Assembly (NCBI GenBank): GCA_965153355.1
Contig: OZ231128.1
Coordinates: 21,886,001-21,950,000, forward strand
DNA from: Flaccisagitta enflata
Lineage: Eukaryota; Chaetognatha; Sagittoidea; Aphragmophora
Reading direction: 5' to 3'
DNA: 64,000 nt
A program made the position numbers and the translations under genes. This document shows positions 10,125 through 23,582 of this stretch, one piece after another. The stretch's first letter is position 1, and every line of letters starts with the position of its first letter. A model generated the notes under the pieces. It saw nothing but the letters and a program-made list of their open reading frames with translations, ran no database searches and was not told where the DNA came from.

Positions 10125-13100
10125 GTAAGTTTTATAGACGCGTCGTTGCTTTTATTAACGTTGTTTTTATCTTGTCTTCAGCTGTTTATTCTACTTGTCT
10201 TTGCGTTTTGCATTTTTATCGCGGATTTTAGTATGGTTTTATCGCTTGCCCGATCAGCTTACTATAGGGATGATATGGATGAATCTAATGGTATAGGCCG
10301 GGGCAGGGGCAGGTATTATCAGGTGGCATGGGCTCTGAAGAAGATGAACATGTTGTCATGTGTTTTCTGTCCTTTAGCATGTCCTATCTCGATTTCATGT
10401 TATCTTTGCGTTGCTGATCACCATTAACTGCCCACTTTCCCTTTCATTTTTCCCCCTCTCTTCAGTTTTTGAAATTTTTATGGAATAAACGAGACGATCA
10501 CCTTCCTGTTTTCCAATTCGGCCACCTTTCTTTCACCACAAGTCGTCAGTCAGATAGACGCTCATAGACAGTGCCAGTTGAAACTCGTGGGCGTAATCAT
10601 AGGCATGTATGGCTCTTGAAAAATTCTAAGTTTTCAACAAACATTACTGCACTGAGAGTAAAACCATAAAAAGCATTCGTGTAGTTAGATCAGTAATATA
10701 AATTCAAAATGTGGTAGCCAAAAGGTTTTAAGACACCTTAGGTAAAATAAAATCTCGCTGGGTGAACTTGAAGTATGATTTTCAGCGATCTACCTAATAT
10801 AATGTGCTGCTGTCCCAATTGTTAGTGCACAGGTGCCAAAAAGAATTAAACATTATCAAAATCAAACTAAAAACGAGTTAAACGTGCAACACGACTTCCA
10901 GTATAGAAGATAACTTCCAGTTGACAATCAACGTCTTATCTCTCTCCCACCCATCTCTTGCTCCCACCCAAAAACCAGAAAATACAACTTTACGTCCAAA
11001 ATCCAATATCAACATGAAACCGCCTCCATAACAAAGTCACATATCCGAATCCATGGCACTCGAATCCATGGCACTCTCATGGCCTCGGCTTGGTTGGGGT
11101 TTTTCCCCTTTGCTATCATCGTGGCTAAAAATCATCGTGACTTCCAAAGCGAACAGTTGTGGCTTGGAAGGAAAATGTGGTTCCTTACTCACCAATGCAG
11201 CACCCTTTTAGGTAACAAGGATGATCCTCATGTAGCATGTAGGGGGGAAAAGTGCTGTCGCAGAAGCCATCCAGGTGAATGGGTAAAGTTTGTGCAGCGA
11301 TACAAAAAAAGTTCGAACACTCTTGTAGCGGAAACAAGGCCGAAAACATGGCTGCTTTTATCGCGGTAGGGGGTGTTAGCGGACTTTGTGACGGAGGGAC
11401 CGATGGACCGACCAGAGATTGGCTTATGGAGTCTCATGTCTGCGACTAAATAGAGCCGAACGATGGACTGATGAGCCAACAAACAAGGAGTTGCGTGGTA
11501 GTGCATAGTTGCCTGAGCACGTCCAAAGAGTGATTCCTCAACAAAAGGTGTCAAAGCTGTCACGCACGAATAATTAAAGAGTGACAAAACAGACTCCATG
11601 ATGAAGCTTGAACAGTCGGATATCGGGAATGAACTGATGCACGATAAAAGGACTGAAGAACTGTCAGACAAATGCAGAAGAATGATCGGAAAAATCACGT
11701 GCTCGCATTACTGGTCGTAATATCTTTATCGCGCAATAATCAGATTCCATCAACTGTCGCATTCATCGCAATTTACATGAGATGATATGGAAAAGCATGA
11801 TGATGTGATCTGACTCAGTATAAAACAAGTGTTCAATAATGGCGTTTGTTCATACTGGTGGGAAGCATTAGAATGCTGATTATACGTATAATAATCAATT
11901 CATAACTATGGATTATCCCATGGACTTTTGTTTCCTCAATCTTCATTCATTTGAGTGAGCATTTCGGCAATTTTGCAAACCGAGTGTGTAACTATGGCAA
12001 AGAAAAAAAGCGAACACTTTGTTGTGCTAGTTTCTGCTTAACTATAGGCCTGAACCATAGAAATCCATGACCATTTTAAAGCTCTGCAAAAATGCCAAAT
12101 GCGACATTGCTGGTCATTGTAAGCACCTTCGTTTGAAAATGGCAAAGGTTTGAAGAAAAAAATCGCTGATGGAAAAAAATGCTTTTTTCAATTCTTTTTC
12201 AATGACGAATTTTAGTCTTTCTGTTTTTGTCAATTATGCAGCTCAGGATTATCGTAGCTACTCGTTATCCATGAGCAAATTAAAGAACTTCAAATTTTCT
12301 TTAAAATGGCACCAAGAACAAATCAATAACTCAATGCGTTTAATCTTTATGTAAGAATCAAGATAACCCATGAAAATGGTGTAGTAAATTTCCAAATTCT
12401 TGACCACCTGTCTTCATTCTAATGCCATTTCTAAACGGATAGAGCTAGAACATCCAGCAAGGTCTCACTTGAAAGATCTTTTGCAGATCTTCAAAATGGT
12501 CATGGATTTTGCCATGTTTTTCTCATTGCTTGGAAGTGAAACATTGACAAACAAGTTGTTCGCTTTTTTATTTTGCCATAGTTATAACGAGGAAATGAGC
12601 ATCACAAGTCAAAATGAGCCATATCACCATACGAGCCATACGAGCCATATCTCCCAAAATGGTAGTACCAAAGTATTTTGAATCGAGGGATGGTTTTAAA
12701 CGAGAAGAACGACTGAATGGGTGAGTGCATAAACAATTCTGTGAAATTGGCTCTCAGCTTCCGCCCTTGTACGGATGGTTGGACTCGTAAAGAAAAAAAT
12801 TGTCAAAATACGATTGATCCAATTACGTTGAAATGAACCAATTTATACAATATTTTAGGCCGGGAAGGGGACGAAGTCCTGTAGAACACAGGGCAAATCT
12901 GTCTGTCCGTATGTCTGTACATCCGTCCATAAGTCCGTTCCGGCGTTCCCCTTGCCCCAGGGCTCAGGGCCCCAGGACTTTGTCTCCTTTGAGGCTTATT
13001 CTGACCCAGATTCTGCCAAATAGCCCAAATCCAAGCAATGCGACCCAAATCTAAGCAAAATGGCCCATGTCCGAGCATAATGGCCCAAATCTAAGCAAAA

Positions 13101-13231
13101 TGGCCCAAATCTGGCCAGAAAACCCTTATTCTGGCCTGAGGTCCATCATTTTGGCCCCTAAGACCTATATTGTGGCCTACGATCCGTATTTTCAAAAACT
13201 GTTAATGAAACCGTTATTCCAATTTTGACAG
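10125..13231. other. AT-rich non-coding region with a repeat fragment at 12.85-13.19 kb
   Basis: Nothing coding was recognised. At 12.05-12.66 kb there are loosely palindromic AT-rich stretches. At 12858-12950 there is a fragment of family E (GGGGACGAAGTCCTGTAGA-type start plus GTCC-like repeats). It is followed at 13015-13150 by a short tandem run of TGGCCCAAATCTAAGCAAAA-like units of about 21 bases. Confidence 0.5.
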
Positions 13232-13375
13232 GTGCTATCACCGCCATCATCGCCTTCATCTTTGCCCTCTCCGAAACATATTGGGATCTAGTGTTAAACA
13301 ATACACACGCGATCCTTGGCTTCATTGTGTTCATTGCCATGTTTATGCAAATGGCATTAGGGTTTGCACGTCCAG
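13232..13375 (+). CDS. Cytochrome b561-domain exon (partial gene)
   Basis: This 144-base exon is bounded by TTTTGACAG before 13232 and GCACGTCCAG|GTGAGC after 13375, with phase 1 on both sides. It encodes about 48 residues with two hydrophobic segments: one near AITAIIAFIFAL and one in NTHAILGFIVFIAMFMQMAL, ending GFARP. The H-x-x-x-G-x-x-x-F...Q...FRP pattern is what I know from the cytochrome b561 domain of DOMON/ferric-reductase-like (FRRS1-type) membrane proteins, where such histidines bind haem. Neighbouring exons were not identified, so it could be a lone surviving exon or part of a gene with long introns. Confidence 0.5.
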
Positions 13376-13806
13376 GTGAGCGGGAAGTAAATCAACTTGA
13401 TTACCTTTCTCCAATGAACATGATTCCAGAATCTAGATCATGCAAATTCTAAGGATTTGAATTTGCTGAGTAAATGTCCTTGGCACGTTATCCATGGGTT
13501 TTTTTTTCAGATGTTGCCATGTTTAGACAATAATAAAGGAAAAACCGCAATGTATAGTCAGAAGAAGATCTAGATCAAATCGAATTCAAACTCGATTCTT
13601 TGGTCTTCGACCTACTTTTATAGATTCCTGATGCGCTCTTTTGCATCACCAGGAATAGTATGTACAGAAAGGCGGTTTTCTCCAAGTGCTGCTGCACTAC
13701 CCATTGCTTGTGTCAATTATTATATTGACATCAGCTTTTACAACTGATTGGAATGATGCAACAGGTCATTTCTCAACAAGGCCAAGAGTAGCCTAATACT
13801 TATACA
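13376..13806. other. Non-coding stretch after the b561 exon
   Basis: AT-rich, no coding signal or repeat family recognised. Probably intron if the b561 gene continues. Confidence 0.4.
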
Positions 13807-14584
13807 CAGCGGCGTAGGGCAGGAAAATGGGCAGGGGCGTCAGGCCCCAATCTGTGTCTGACTGAATACTGTGTCCGACTCACTGTGTAACTAAATTACA
13901 GTTAAAGAAAGTGGGAAAAACATGTAAATTCTTCATTTCAGGGGGGGGTGCAGGTATCAAGTCGGAGAAAAAAACCGTTTAAATCATACCTGAGTTTTTA
14001 GAAATTTTATAATATGCAAAATGTTTTTTACTTTTTTGACCAATTCTTACAGAGTACAAAAACTTTATGAGAAAAAATTTTTTTAAAAAAACTTCATAAA
14101 ATGAAAAAAAATGTTAACTGAAAAAAATATATAGCTTGAAAAACAATTCTATAAGATGAAAAAATCAATTGACAAAAAAATGTCAAATTATAAATTACTA
14201 GAAAAACAATTAAAATATTCTTATCAATCTTAATGATTGTAACAGTAAATTCATCTTCTTCCGTGTGCCTCCCCTGGCGAGAATCCATTTCAATGAAATT
14301 TTTTTTTTCAGTCATTTTGATCAAGTTAAAGGTGGTATAATCCATAGTTTCAAAAATGAATGATTCAATTACAAACACTAAGCTCCTTAGAGAATCAAGC
14401 TTGATTAAGCAAAAAGTTTTTAATAAACCTTTAATTCCAGCTGAGTATCTTCATTAACTCAAAAGTATTTTTCTAGTTCCTACATGATTTCTCAAGGTCA
14501 ACTTGACAAAACAATTTTACTTCCTACATATCCTACCTTCTTTCTTCTCCCACTTTTTAATATATATCTTTCTTTCTTTCTTTT

Positions 14585-14640
<56 letters not shown>

Positions 14641-14814
14641 TATTTATTTATTTATTTAAAACCATTAATTTACTTTTTTTCCACTCCCCATTTGCTTTTT
14701 TTTATTCACTCTTTTTTTCTTTGTTCTGAGAGAGCATTTGCATCCGACTGCCATGGGTGTCCAACTGTAGGGGCGTCAGTTGACGCCCCTGACGCCACTC
14801 CTCCTACGCCGCTG
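13807..14814. mobile_element. hAT-like MITE
   Basis: The left end reads CAGCGGCGTAGG at 13807 and the right end CCTACGCCGCTG up to 14814, a terminal inverted repeat of at least 12 bases. A GGGGCGTCAG motif recurs, inverted, further inside. The eight bases before the left end (CTTATACA) and after the right end (CCCATACA) agree at six positions, like an aged 8-bp target duplication of hAT elements. The interior is AT-rich with no transposase and contains a TTTC microsatellite. Confidence 0.6.
14574..14660 (+). repeat. (TTTC)n microsatellite with TTTA tail
   Basis: About 65 bases of TTTC units followed by TTTA units, inside the MITE. Confidence 0.95.
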
Positions 14815-15324
14815 CCCATACAGCAGCAACGTGTCAGAGTCACAATGTTTGGGGCGGCTAACCCAAATATGTGTCTGAAAATCAAAACTTATTTGATTTA
14901 AACAAGTTTGATAGACAAACAATAGATGCGCCCTCGTCGTTACTGGTAGGTTTACTTGCACTGTCACTGAGCAGGTAGTTTACTGGAATAGATGACATGA
15001 ATAGATTTGAAGAAAGTAGGATACTATTTTCATAAAGTAGTTGAGTGTTCATTTTTCATGAATTCCTTATTTTTAAAAGGCATACTAAAAGTATCATTTG
15101 AAATAAAAATTTGGAGATTAAACGCAATCCACTTCTTTCATATGACATTTTTTACTTCATTTGGTCCTTAAAGAACTTAATGAATAATGTGCTGGATATG
15201 TTAAAGTAATGCATGGATTTTAATGTAACAAAAATTGAATTGTGGTGGTGGGAGGGACGGGGGCATGATCAACACAGACAATCAAGCTAGCTAAACAATT
15301 GGAAACTGTTTGGGAGAGCAGCTC
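14815..15324. other. Non-coding flank of the satellite array
   Basis: AT-rich, no gene or known repeat recognised. The satellite begins abruptly at about 15325. Confidence 0.5.
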
Positions 15325-18300
15325 AATAGAGATGCGAGGACGCATCTAATAATGGTTAGGGGTGGTTTAGTGTGTGGGAGTACGTAAACTGAATTTGAGA
15401 GAATGGGAGATGGACTGTGTGAGGACGGACGGACGGACGGACGGACACATCCTCTTATAGAAATCAGGTACATCTAATAATGAATTAGGGGTAGTTTTGG
15501 TGTGTGGGGAGTACGTAAAGCTGAATTTGAGAGAATGAGAGACGGACCGACGGACGGACGGACAGCGGACGGACATCCTCTTATAGAGATGAGGACACTC
15601 TAATAATGAATTGAGGTAGTTTTGAGTGTGTGGGTACGTAAGCTAGATTTGAGAGAATGGGAGAGCGGACCGACGGACGGACGGACGGACGGACGGACGG
15701 ACACATCCTCATAGAATGCGAGGACGCATCTAATAATGGTTAAGGTAGTTTTGAGTGTGTGGGAGTGCGTAAGCTGGGTGAGAGAATGGGAGACGGACCG
15801 ACGGACGGACGGACGGACGGACGGACGGACACACCCTCTTATAGAGATGCGAGAAGCCGAAAACGCATCTAATAATAGTTAAGGGGTAGTTTTGAGTGTG
15901 TGGGAGTCGTAAACTGAATTTGAAATGAGGAACGGACCGACGGACGGACGGACGGACGGACGGACGGACACACCCTCTTATAGAGATGCGGGGACGCATC
16001 TAATAATAGTTAGGGGTAGTTTCTGCGAGTTTTGGAGTGCATAGACTAATTTTGAGAAAGTGGGTGGGAGACGGACCGACGGACGGACGGGCGGACGGAC
16101 GGACGGACACACCCTCTTATAGATATGCGAGGACGCATCTAATAATAGTTAGAAGTGGTTTTTGAGTGTGAAGGAGTCGTAAACTGAATTTGAAGAATGG
16201 GGAGACGGACCGCAGACGGACGGACGGACGGACGGACTTGAGACACACCCTCTTATAGAAATGCGAGGACGCATCTAACGTAATGGTTAGAGGTGGTTTT
16301 TGAGTGTGTGGGAGTACGTAAACTGAATTTGGAGAAGGTGGGGAGACGGACCGACGGACCGACGGACGGACGGACGGACGGACACACCCTCTTATAGAGA
16401 TGCGAGGACGCATCTAATAATGGTTAGGGGTGGTTTTTGAGTGTGTGGGAGTGCGTAAACTGAATTTGAGAAATGGGGAGACGGACGGACGGACGGACGG
16501 ACGAGGCCAAGACGGACGAGACACACCCTCTTATAGGAATACGAGACATCTAATAATAGTTAAAAGGTAGTTTTGAGTGTGTGGGAGTACGTAAACTGAA
16601 TTTGAGAGAATGGGAGAGACGGACCGACGGACGGACGGACGCGGACGGACGGACGGACACCTCTTATAGAGATGCGAGGACGCATCTAATAATGGTTAGG
16701 GTAGTTTTTAGTGTGTGAAGTCGTAAACTGGAGCTGAGAGAACTGGGGAGACGGACCGACGGACGGACGGACGGACGGACGGACGGACGGACGGGCCACA
16801 CCCTCTTATAGAGATGCGAGGAGGCATCTAATAATAGTTAGAGGTGGTTTTTGAGTGTGTGGGAGTACGTAAACTGAATTTGAGAGAAATGGGGAGACGG
16901 ACCGACGGACGGACGGGGGCGGACGGACGGACAGACACACCCTCTTATAGAATATCGAAGGCATCTAATAATGAATTAGGGGTAGTTGTTTTGAGAGTGT
17001 GTGGGAGTGCGTAAACTGAATTTGAGAGAATGGGGAGAGCGGGCCGAGGCGGACGGACGGACGGACGGACGGACAGACTACCCTCTTATAGAGATAGGAA
17101 CGCATCTAATAATGATTAGGGGTAGTTTTTGAGTGTGTGGGAGTGCGTAAGCGGGTGAGAGGGCTGGGGAGACGGACCGACGGACGGACGGACGGACGGA
17201 CGGACGGACCCCACCCTCTTATAGAGATGCCGAGACGCATCTAATAATGAATGAGGTAGTTTTGAGTGTGGGAGTCGTAAACTGAATTTGAGAATGGGAG
17301 ACGGACCGACGGACGGACGGACGGACGGACGGGAGCGGACACACCCCCTCTTATAGGAATGCGAGGCACATCTAATAATGGTCAAAGGTAGTTTTGAGAG
17401 TGTGTGGGAGTGCGTAAACTGGGCCGAGAGAATGGGAGACGGACCGACGGACGGAGGACAGGAGCAGACCCAGACGGACACACACCCTCTTATAAGTGCG
17501 AGACGCATCTAATAATAGTTAGGAGTGGTTTTGAGTGTGTGAGTGCGTAAGCTGAATTTGAGAGAATGGGAGACGGACCGACGGGTGTGACGGACGGACG
17601 GACGGACGGACGGACACACCCTCTTATAGTCATGGGCGCATCTAATAATGATTAGGGGTAGTTTTGAGTGTGTGGGAGTGCGTAAACTGAGTGAGAGAAT
17701 AGAGCAGGACCGACGGACGGACGGACGGACGGACGGACGGACCTACCCTCTTATAGGGTACGGGGACGCATCTAATAATGAATTGAGGTAGTTTTGAGTG
17801 TGTGGAGTGCGTAAACTGGGTGAGAGAATGGGAGACGGACCGACGGACGGACGGAGCCCGGACGGACGGAGCCAGGACACACCCTCTTATAGAGATACGA
17901 GGACGCATCTAATAATGATTAGAGTGGATTTTGAAGTGTGTAGGAGTGCGTAAGCTGGGTGAGAGAATGGGAGCGGACCGGCAGACCGGACGGACGGACG
18001 GACGGGCCGACGGACACACCCTCTTATAGAGATGCGAGGACGCATCTAATAATGGTTAGGGGTGGTTTTTGAGTGTGTGGGAGTGCGTAAACTGAATTTG
18101 AGAAAATGGGAGACGGACCGACGGACCGACGGACGGACGGACGGACGGACACACCCTCTTATAGAGATGCGAGGACGCATCTAATAATGGTTAGGGGTGG
18201 TTTTTGAGTGTGTGGGAGTGCGTAAACTGAATTTGAGAAAATGGGAGACGGACCGACGGACGGACGGACGGACGGACAGGCCCTGTTATAGCTACTCCTT

Positions 18301-21300
18301 CGCACTCTTTTCTCGAGATGCGCGAGACGCATCTAGCAATGGTTCAGGGTGGTTTTTTGAGTGTGTGGGAGTGCGTAAACTGAATTTGAGAAAATGGGAG
18401 ACGGACCGACGGACCGACGGACGGACGGACGGACGGACACACCCTCTTATAGAGATGCGAGGACGCATCTAATAATGGTTAAAGGGTGGTTTTTAGTGTG
18501 TAGAGGGAGTCACGTAAACTGAATTTGAGAGAATGGAGACAGACCGACGGACGGACGAATGGACGGACGGACAAACCCTCTTATAGAGATGCGAGACGCA
18601 TCTAGCGGTTAGGGGTGGTTTTGAGTGTGTGGGAGTGCGTAAACTGAATTTGAGGAAGAATGGGGAGGCGGACCACGACGGACGGACCCAGACGGACGGA
18701 CGGGCCCGGACACACCCTCTTATAGAGATGCGAGGACGCATCTAATAATGGTTAGGGGTGGTTTTTGAGTGTGTGGGAGTGCGTAAACTGAATTTGAGAA
18801 AATGGGAGACGGACCGACGGACGGACGGGTGATGACAGACCTACCCTCTTATAGAATGCGAGACGCATCTATGTAGATTGAGAGTGGTTTTGAGTGTGTG
18901 AAGTGTAAACTGGTGAGAGAGAATGGGGAAGCGAGGACAGCCGACCAGACGTGTGTGGACGGACGGACGAGACAGACCCCTGCCTCTTATGAGGAATCTG
19001 AGGACACACATCTAATAATAGTTAGAAATTAGTTTTGAGTGTATAGAAAGTGTAACTGAATTTGAGAGAATGGGAGACGGACGGACGGACGGGCCGGACG
19101 GACGGACGGGCGGACACACCCTCTTATAGTGAGACGCATCTAATAATGAATTAGGAGTGGTTTTAGTGTGTGGGTAAAAGTAAACTGAATTTGAGAGAAT
19201 GGGAGACGGACCGACGGACCGCAGATGTGGACGGACGGACGGACACCCTCTTATAGAGATGCGAGGTTTTATCTAATAATGGTTAAATTGGTTTTGAGTG
19301 TGTGGGAGTACGTAGAAAGCGGGTGAGAAGAATAGGACGGACCGAAACTGAATTTGAGAGAATGGGAGACGGGCGGACGGACGGACACACCCTCTTATAG
19401 AGATGCGAGACAGCATCTAATAATGGTCAAGATAGTTTGCAGGTGTGTGAGTGTAAAGCTGTTTGAGAGAATGGGGAGGCGGACCGGCAGATAGGACGGG
19501 CCAGACAGGCAGGCAGATACACCCTCTTATAGGAATGCGGGCACTCTAATAATGAATTGAGTAGTTTTAGTGTGTGGAGTACGTAAACTGGGTGAGAAAT
19601 GAGAGGCGCGGACAGCCAGGGCAGGACGGAGCGGACGGACGGACGGGCCTACCCTCTTATAAATGCGGGCATCTAATAATGGTTAGGGTAGTTTTGAGTG
19701 TGTAGGAGTACGTAAACTAGATTTGAGAGAATGGGAGACGGACCGACGGACGGATGGTGGACGGACGGACGGGCGGACCACCCTCTTATAGAGATGCGAG
19801 GACGCATCTAATAATGGTTAGGGGTGGTTTTTTGAGTGTGTGGGAGTGCGTAAACTGAATTTGAGAAAATGGGAGACGGACCGACGGACGGACGGACGGA
19901 CAGACGGACGGACACACCCTCTGCATAGAGATACGAGGACACTCTATGTGAGCAAAGTGGTTTTGAGTGTGTGGGAGTACGTAAACTGAATTTGAGAGAG
20001 ATAGAGACGGACCGTGGACGGACGGACGGACGGACGGACAGACACACCCTCTTATAGAGATGCCAAAGAAGACATCTAATAATGAATTAGGAGTGGTTTT
20101 GAGTGTGTGGGAGTGCGTAAACTGAATTTGAGAAAATGGGAGACGGACCGACGGACCGACGGACGGACGGACGGACGGACACACCCTCTTATAGAGATGC
20201 GAGGACGCATCTAATAATGGTTAGGGGTGGTTTTTTGAGTGTGTGGGAGTGCGTAAACTGAATTTGAGAAAATGGGAGACGGACGTGGACGGACAGACGG
20301 ACAGACGGACGGACACACCCTCTTATATAGAATGCGAGACGCATCTATGTGGTTAGGAGTAGTTTTTGAGTGTGTGGGAGTACGTAAACTGAATTTGAGA
20401 GAATGGGAGAGACGGACCGACGGACGGACCAGGCGGACAGGCGGACAGACACACCCTCTTATAGAGATGCGAGGACGCATCTAATAATGATTAGGGAGTG
20501 GTTTTAGTGTGTGGGAGTCGCATGCAACTGAACTGAGAGAATGGGGAGACGGACCGGACGGACGGACGGACGGACGGGCAGACGGGCCACACCCTCTTAT
20601 AGAGATACGAGGACGCATCTAATAATGGTTAGGGGTGGTTTTTGAGTGTGTGGGAGTGCGTAAACTGAATTTGAGAAAATGGGAGACGGACCGACGGACG
20701 GACGGACGGACGGACACACCCTCTTATAGAGATGCGAGGACGCATCTAATAATGGTAAGGGGTGGTTTTTGAGTGTGTGAGAGTGCGTAAACTGGTGAGA
20801 GAATGGGAGACGGACCGCGGAGCGGACGGACGGACGGACGGACGGACACACCCTCTTATAGAGATGCGAGACGCATCTAATCCGAGTTAGGGGTAGTTTT
20901 TGAGTGTGCAGGAGTGCAAAAACTGAATTTGAGAGAATGGGAGACGGACGGACGGACGGACGGGCCAACGGGCGGAGCGAGATGCGAGGACACACCTCTT
21001 ATAGAGATGCGAGGAGACTATAATAGTTAAATTAGTTTTTGAAGTGTGTAGGAGTCGTAAACTGAATTTGAAGAAATGGGAAACGGACCGACGGACGGAG
21101 CCAGGCGGACAGACGAGACGGACACCCTCTTATAGAATACGAGACGCATCTAATAATAGTTAGAGGTAGTTTTGAGTGTGGGTAATGAAAACTGGGTGCC
21201 ACGAGAGAATGGGAGACGGACCGACGGACGGACGGACGGACGGGCGGACCGACAGACCACACCCCCTCTTATAGAGATGCGAGACGCATCTAGTGGTTAG

Positions 21301-23456
21301 GGTTAGTTTTTGAGTGTGCGTAGGAGTGCGTAAACTGAAGGTGAGAGAATGGGAGACGGACCGACGGGCGAACGGACGGACGGACGGACAGACACCCTCT
21401 TATAGAGATGCGAGGACGCATCTAATAATAGTTAGGGGTAGTTTTTGCGAGTTTTAGAGGTCATAAACTGAATTTGAGAGAATGGGAGACGGACCGTGAA
21501 AATTATCAGGTTGGATTATACATCGAGATTGATATAAGGTGACCCAAGCCAGTTATAGAGATGCGAGACGCATCTAATAATGTGTTAGAGTAGTTTTTGA
21601 GTGTGTGGGAGTGCGTAAACTGAATTTGAGAGAATGGGAGACGGACCGACGGACGGACGGACGGACGGACGGGCAGACACACCCTCTTATAGATGCGAGA
21701 CTAGCATCTAATAATGAATTAGAGGTAGTTTTGAAGTGTGTGGGAGTACGTAAGCTAGATTTGAGAAATGGGGAGACGGACCGCGGGTGGAGCGGAGCGG
21801 ACAGACGGACGGACTGCACCCTTCTTATAGAGATGCGAGGACGCATCTAATAATGGTTAGGGGTGGTTTTTGAGTGTGTGGGAGTGCGTAAACTGAATTT
21901 GAGAAAATGGGAGACGGACCGACGGACGGACGGACGGACGGACACACCCGGACCACCCTCTTATAGAAATGCGAGGACGCATCTAATAATAGTTAGGGAT
22001 TGGTTTTGAGTGTGTAGAGTCGTAAACTAGAATTTGAGAGAATGGGAAGCGGGCCAGCAGGATGCAGACGGACGGACGGACGACGAGACAGACACCCTCT
22101 TATAGGAAATGCAAGAGACACATCTAATGGTCAAGGAGTGGTTTTGATGTGTAGAGGTATAAAAACTGAATTGTAGAAGAATAGGAGAGACGGACCAGCG
22201 GACCGACGGGCGGACGGACGGACGGACACACCCTCTTATAGAAGATACGAGACGCATCTAATAATGAATTGAGGTAGTTTTTTGAGTGTGTAGGAGTCGT
22301 AAACTGGGTGAGAGAATAGAACAGACCGATGGACGGGCGGGCGGACGGACGGAGCGAGACCCACCCTCTTATAGATACACAAAGACGCATCTAATAATAG
22401 GCCAAGAGCTGGGCCTTTGGAAGTGCGTAAGTGCGCTATAAACTGGGTGAGAAGAATAGAGACGGACCGACGGACGGACGGACGAACAGACGGACGGACA
22501 CACCCTCATATAGAGATGCGAGGACGCATCTAATAATGATTGAGAATTGTTTGAGAATTATTCGATTTGAAAAGCGTGACACGGAGGGCCTGGGTTGTGG
22601 ACGGACGGACGGACACACCCTCTTATAGAGATACGAGGTTGCATCTAATATTGATTGTGGACTGTAAGGTAGTGATTCTGAGTGTGTAGGAGTCGTAAAC
22701 TGAATTTGAGGCAGGAGACGGACCGACGGAGCGGACGGACGGACGGACGGACGGACACACCCTCTTATAGAGATGCGAGGACGCATCTAATAATGGTTAG
22801 GGGTGGTTTTTGAGTGTGTGGGAGTGCGTAAACTGAATTTGAGAAAATGGGAGACGGACCGACGGACGGACGGACGGACGGACACACCCTCTTATAGAGA
22901 TGCGAGGACGCATCTAATAATGGTTAGAATTAGTTTTTGAGTGTGTGGGAGTGCGTAAACTGAATTTGAGAGAATGGGGAGACGGACCAGCGGACGGACA
23001 GACGAGGCAGTTACACCCTCTTATAGAGATGCGAGGACGCATCTAATAATGAATTAGAGTGGTTTTGAGTGTGTAGAGAGATGCGTAAACTGGGTGAGAG
23101 AGAATGGGAGAGTACGACAGCGGACGGACGGACGGACGGACGGACGGACGAGACACAGAGAGAGAGATAGAAGATGCGAGACGCATCTAATAATGGCAGA
23201 GTGGTTTTGAGTGTGTAGGAGTCACATCAGCTGAATTTGAGAGAATGGGCAGATGGACCGACGGACGGACGGACGGACAGACAGACAGACACCTCTTATA
23301 GAATGCGAGACGCATCTAATAATGGTGCGAGGTGGTTTTGGTGGTAAGCTGGGAGTGCGTAAACTGAATTTGAGAGAATGGGGGACGGACCGACGGACGC
23401 GGACGGACGGACAGACGGACGGACCACACCCTCTTGCAAAGATAGGACGCATCTAA
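15325..23456. repeat. Satellite array of D-type element ends, about 138-bp monomers
   Basis: About 8.1 kb of head-to-tail monomers, roughly 55-60 by length (not counted one by one). Each monomer starts with the hairpin GATGCGAGGACGCATC followed by TAATAATGG. Next comes GGTTTTTGAGTGTGTGGGAG, then GTAAACTGAATTTGAG, then a variable (GGAC)n tract, then CACCCTCTTATAGA leading to the next hairpin. Monomers near 18.0-18.5, 19.8, 20.2, 20.65 and 22.8 kb are almost identical, while others carry many small indels. The last monomer ends in a degenerate hairpin plus CTAA at 23456. The hairpin, CTAA and GGAC tract are those of the dispersed D element at 39.6-39.9 kb. Long open frames here are only translated repeat. 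Confidence 0.95.
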
Positions 23457-23582
23457 AAAGTGCAAGTCTGCAATATATCTTCTTAGTGTATCAATGAAAC
23501 ATGAAAAATTTGTAGTGAAATTTCTTTTGTTTCATTCCTTTTTTTTTGGTAATCTATTTCTCTCGATCTCTCTTTCATCCGC

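Noticed and set aside
15325-23456. CRISPR-like array (hairpin repeat with variable intervals)
   Set aside because: The intervals are the same sequence with damaged or length-varying GGAC tracts, not unique spacers; the genome is eukaryotic and no cas gene is present.
15291-23456. Many open frames rich in SVRPSVRPSVR or DRRTDGRTDG
   Set aside because: They are the GGAC/GTCC tract read in frame; they break at every indel and have no start context.
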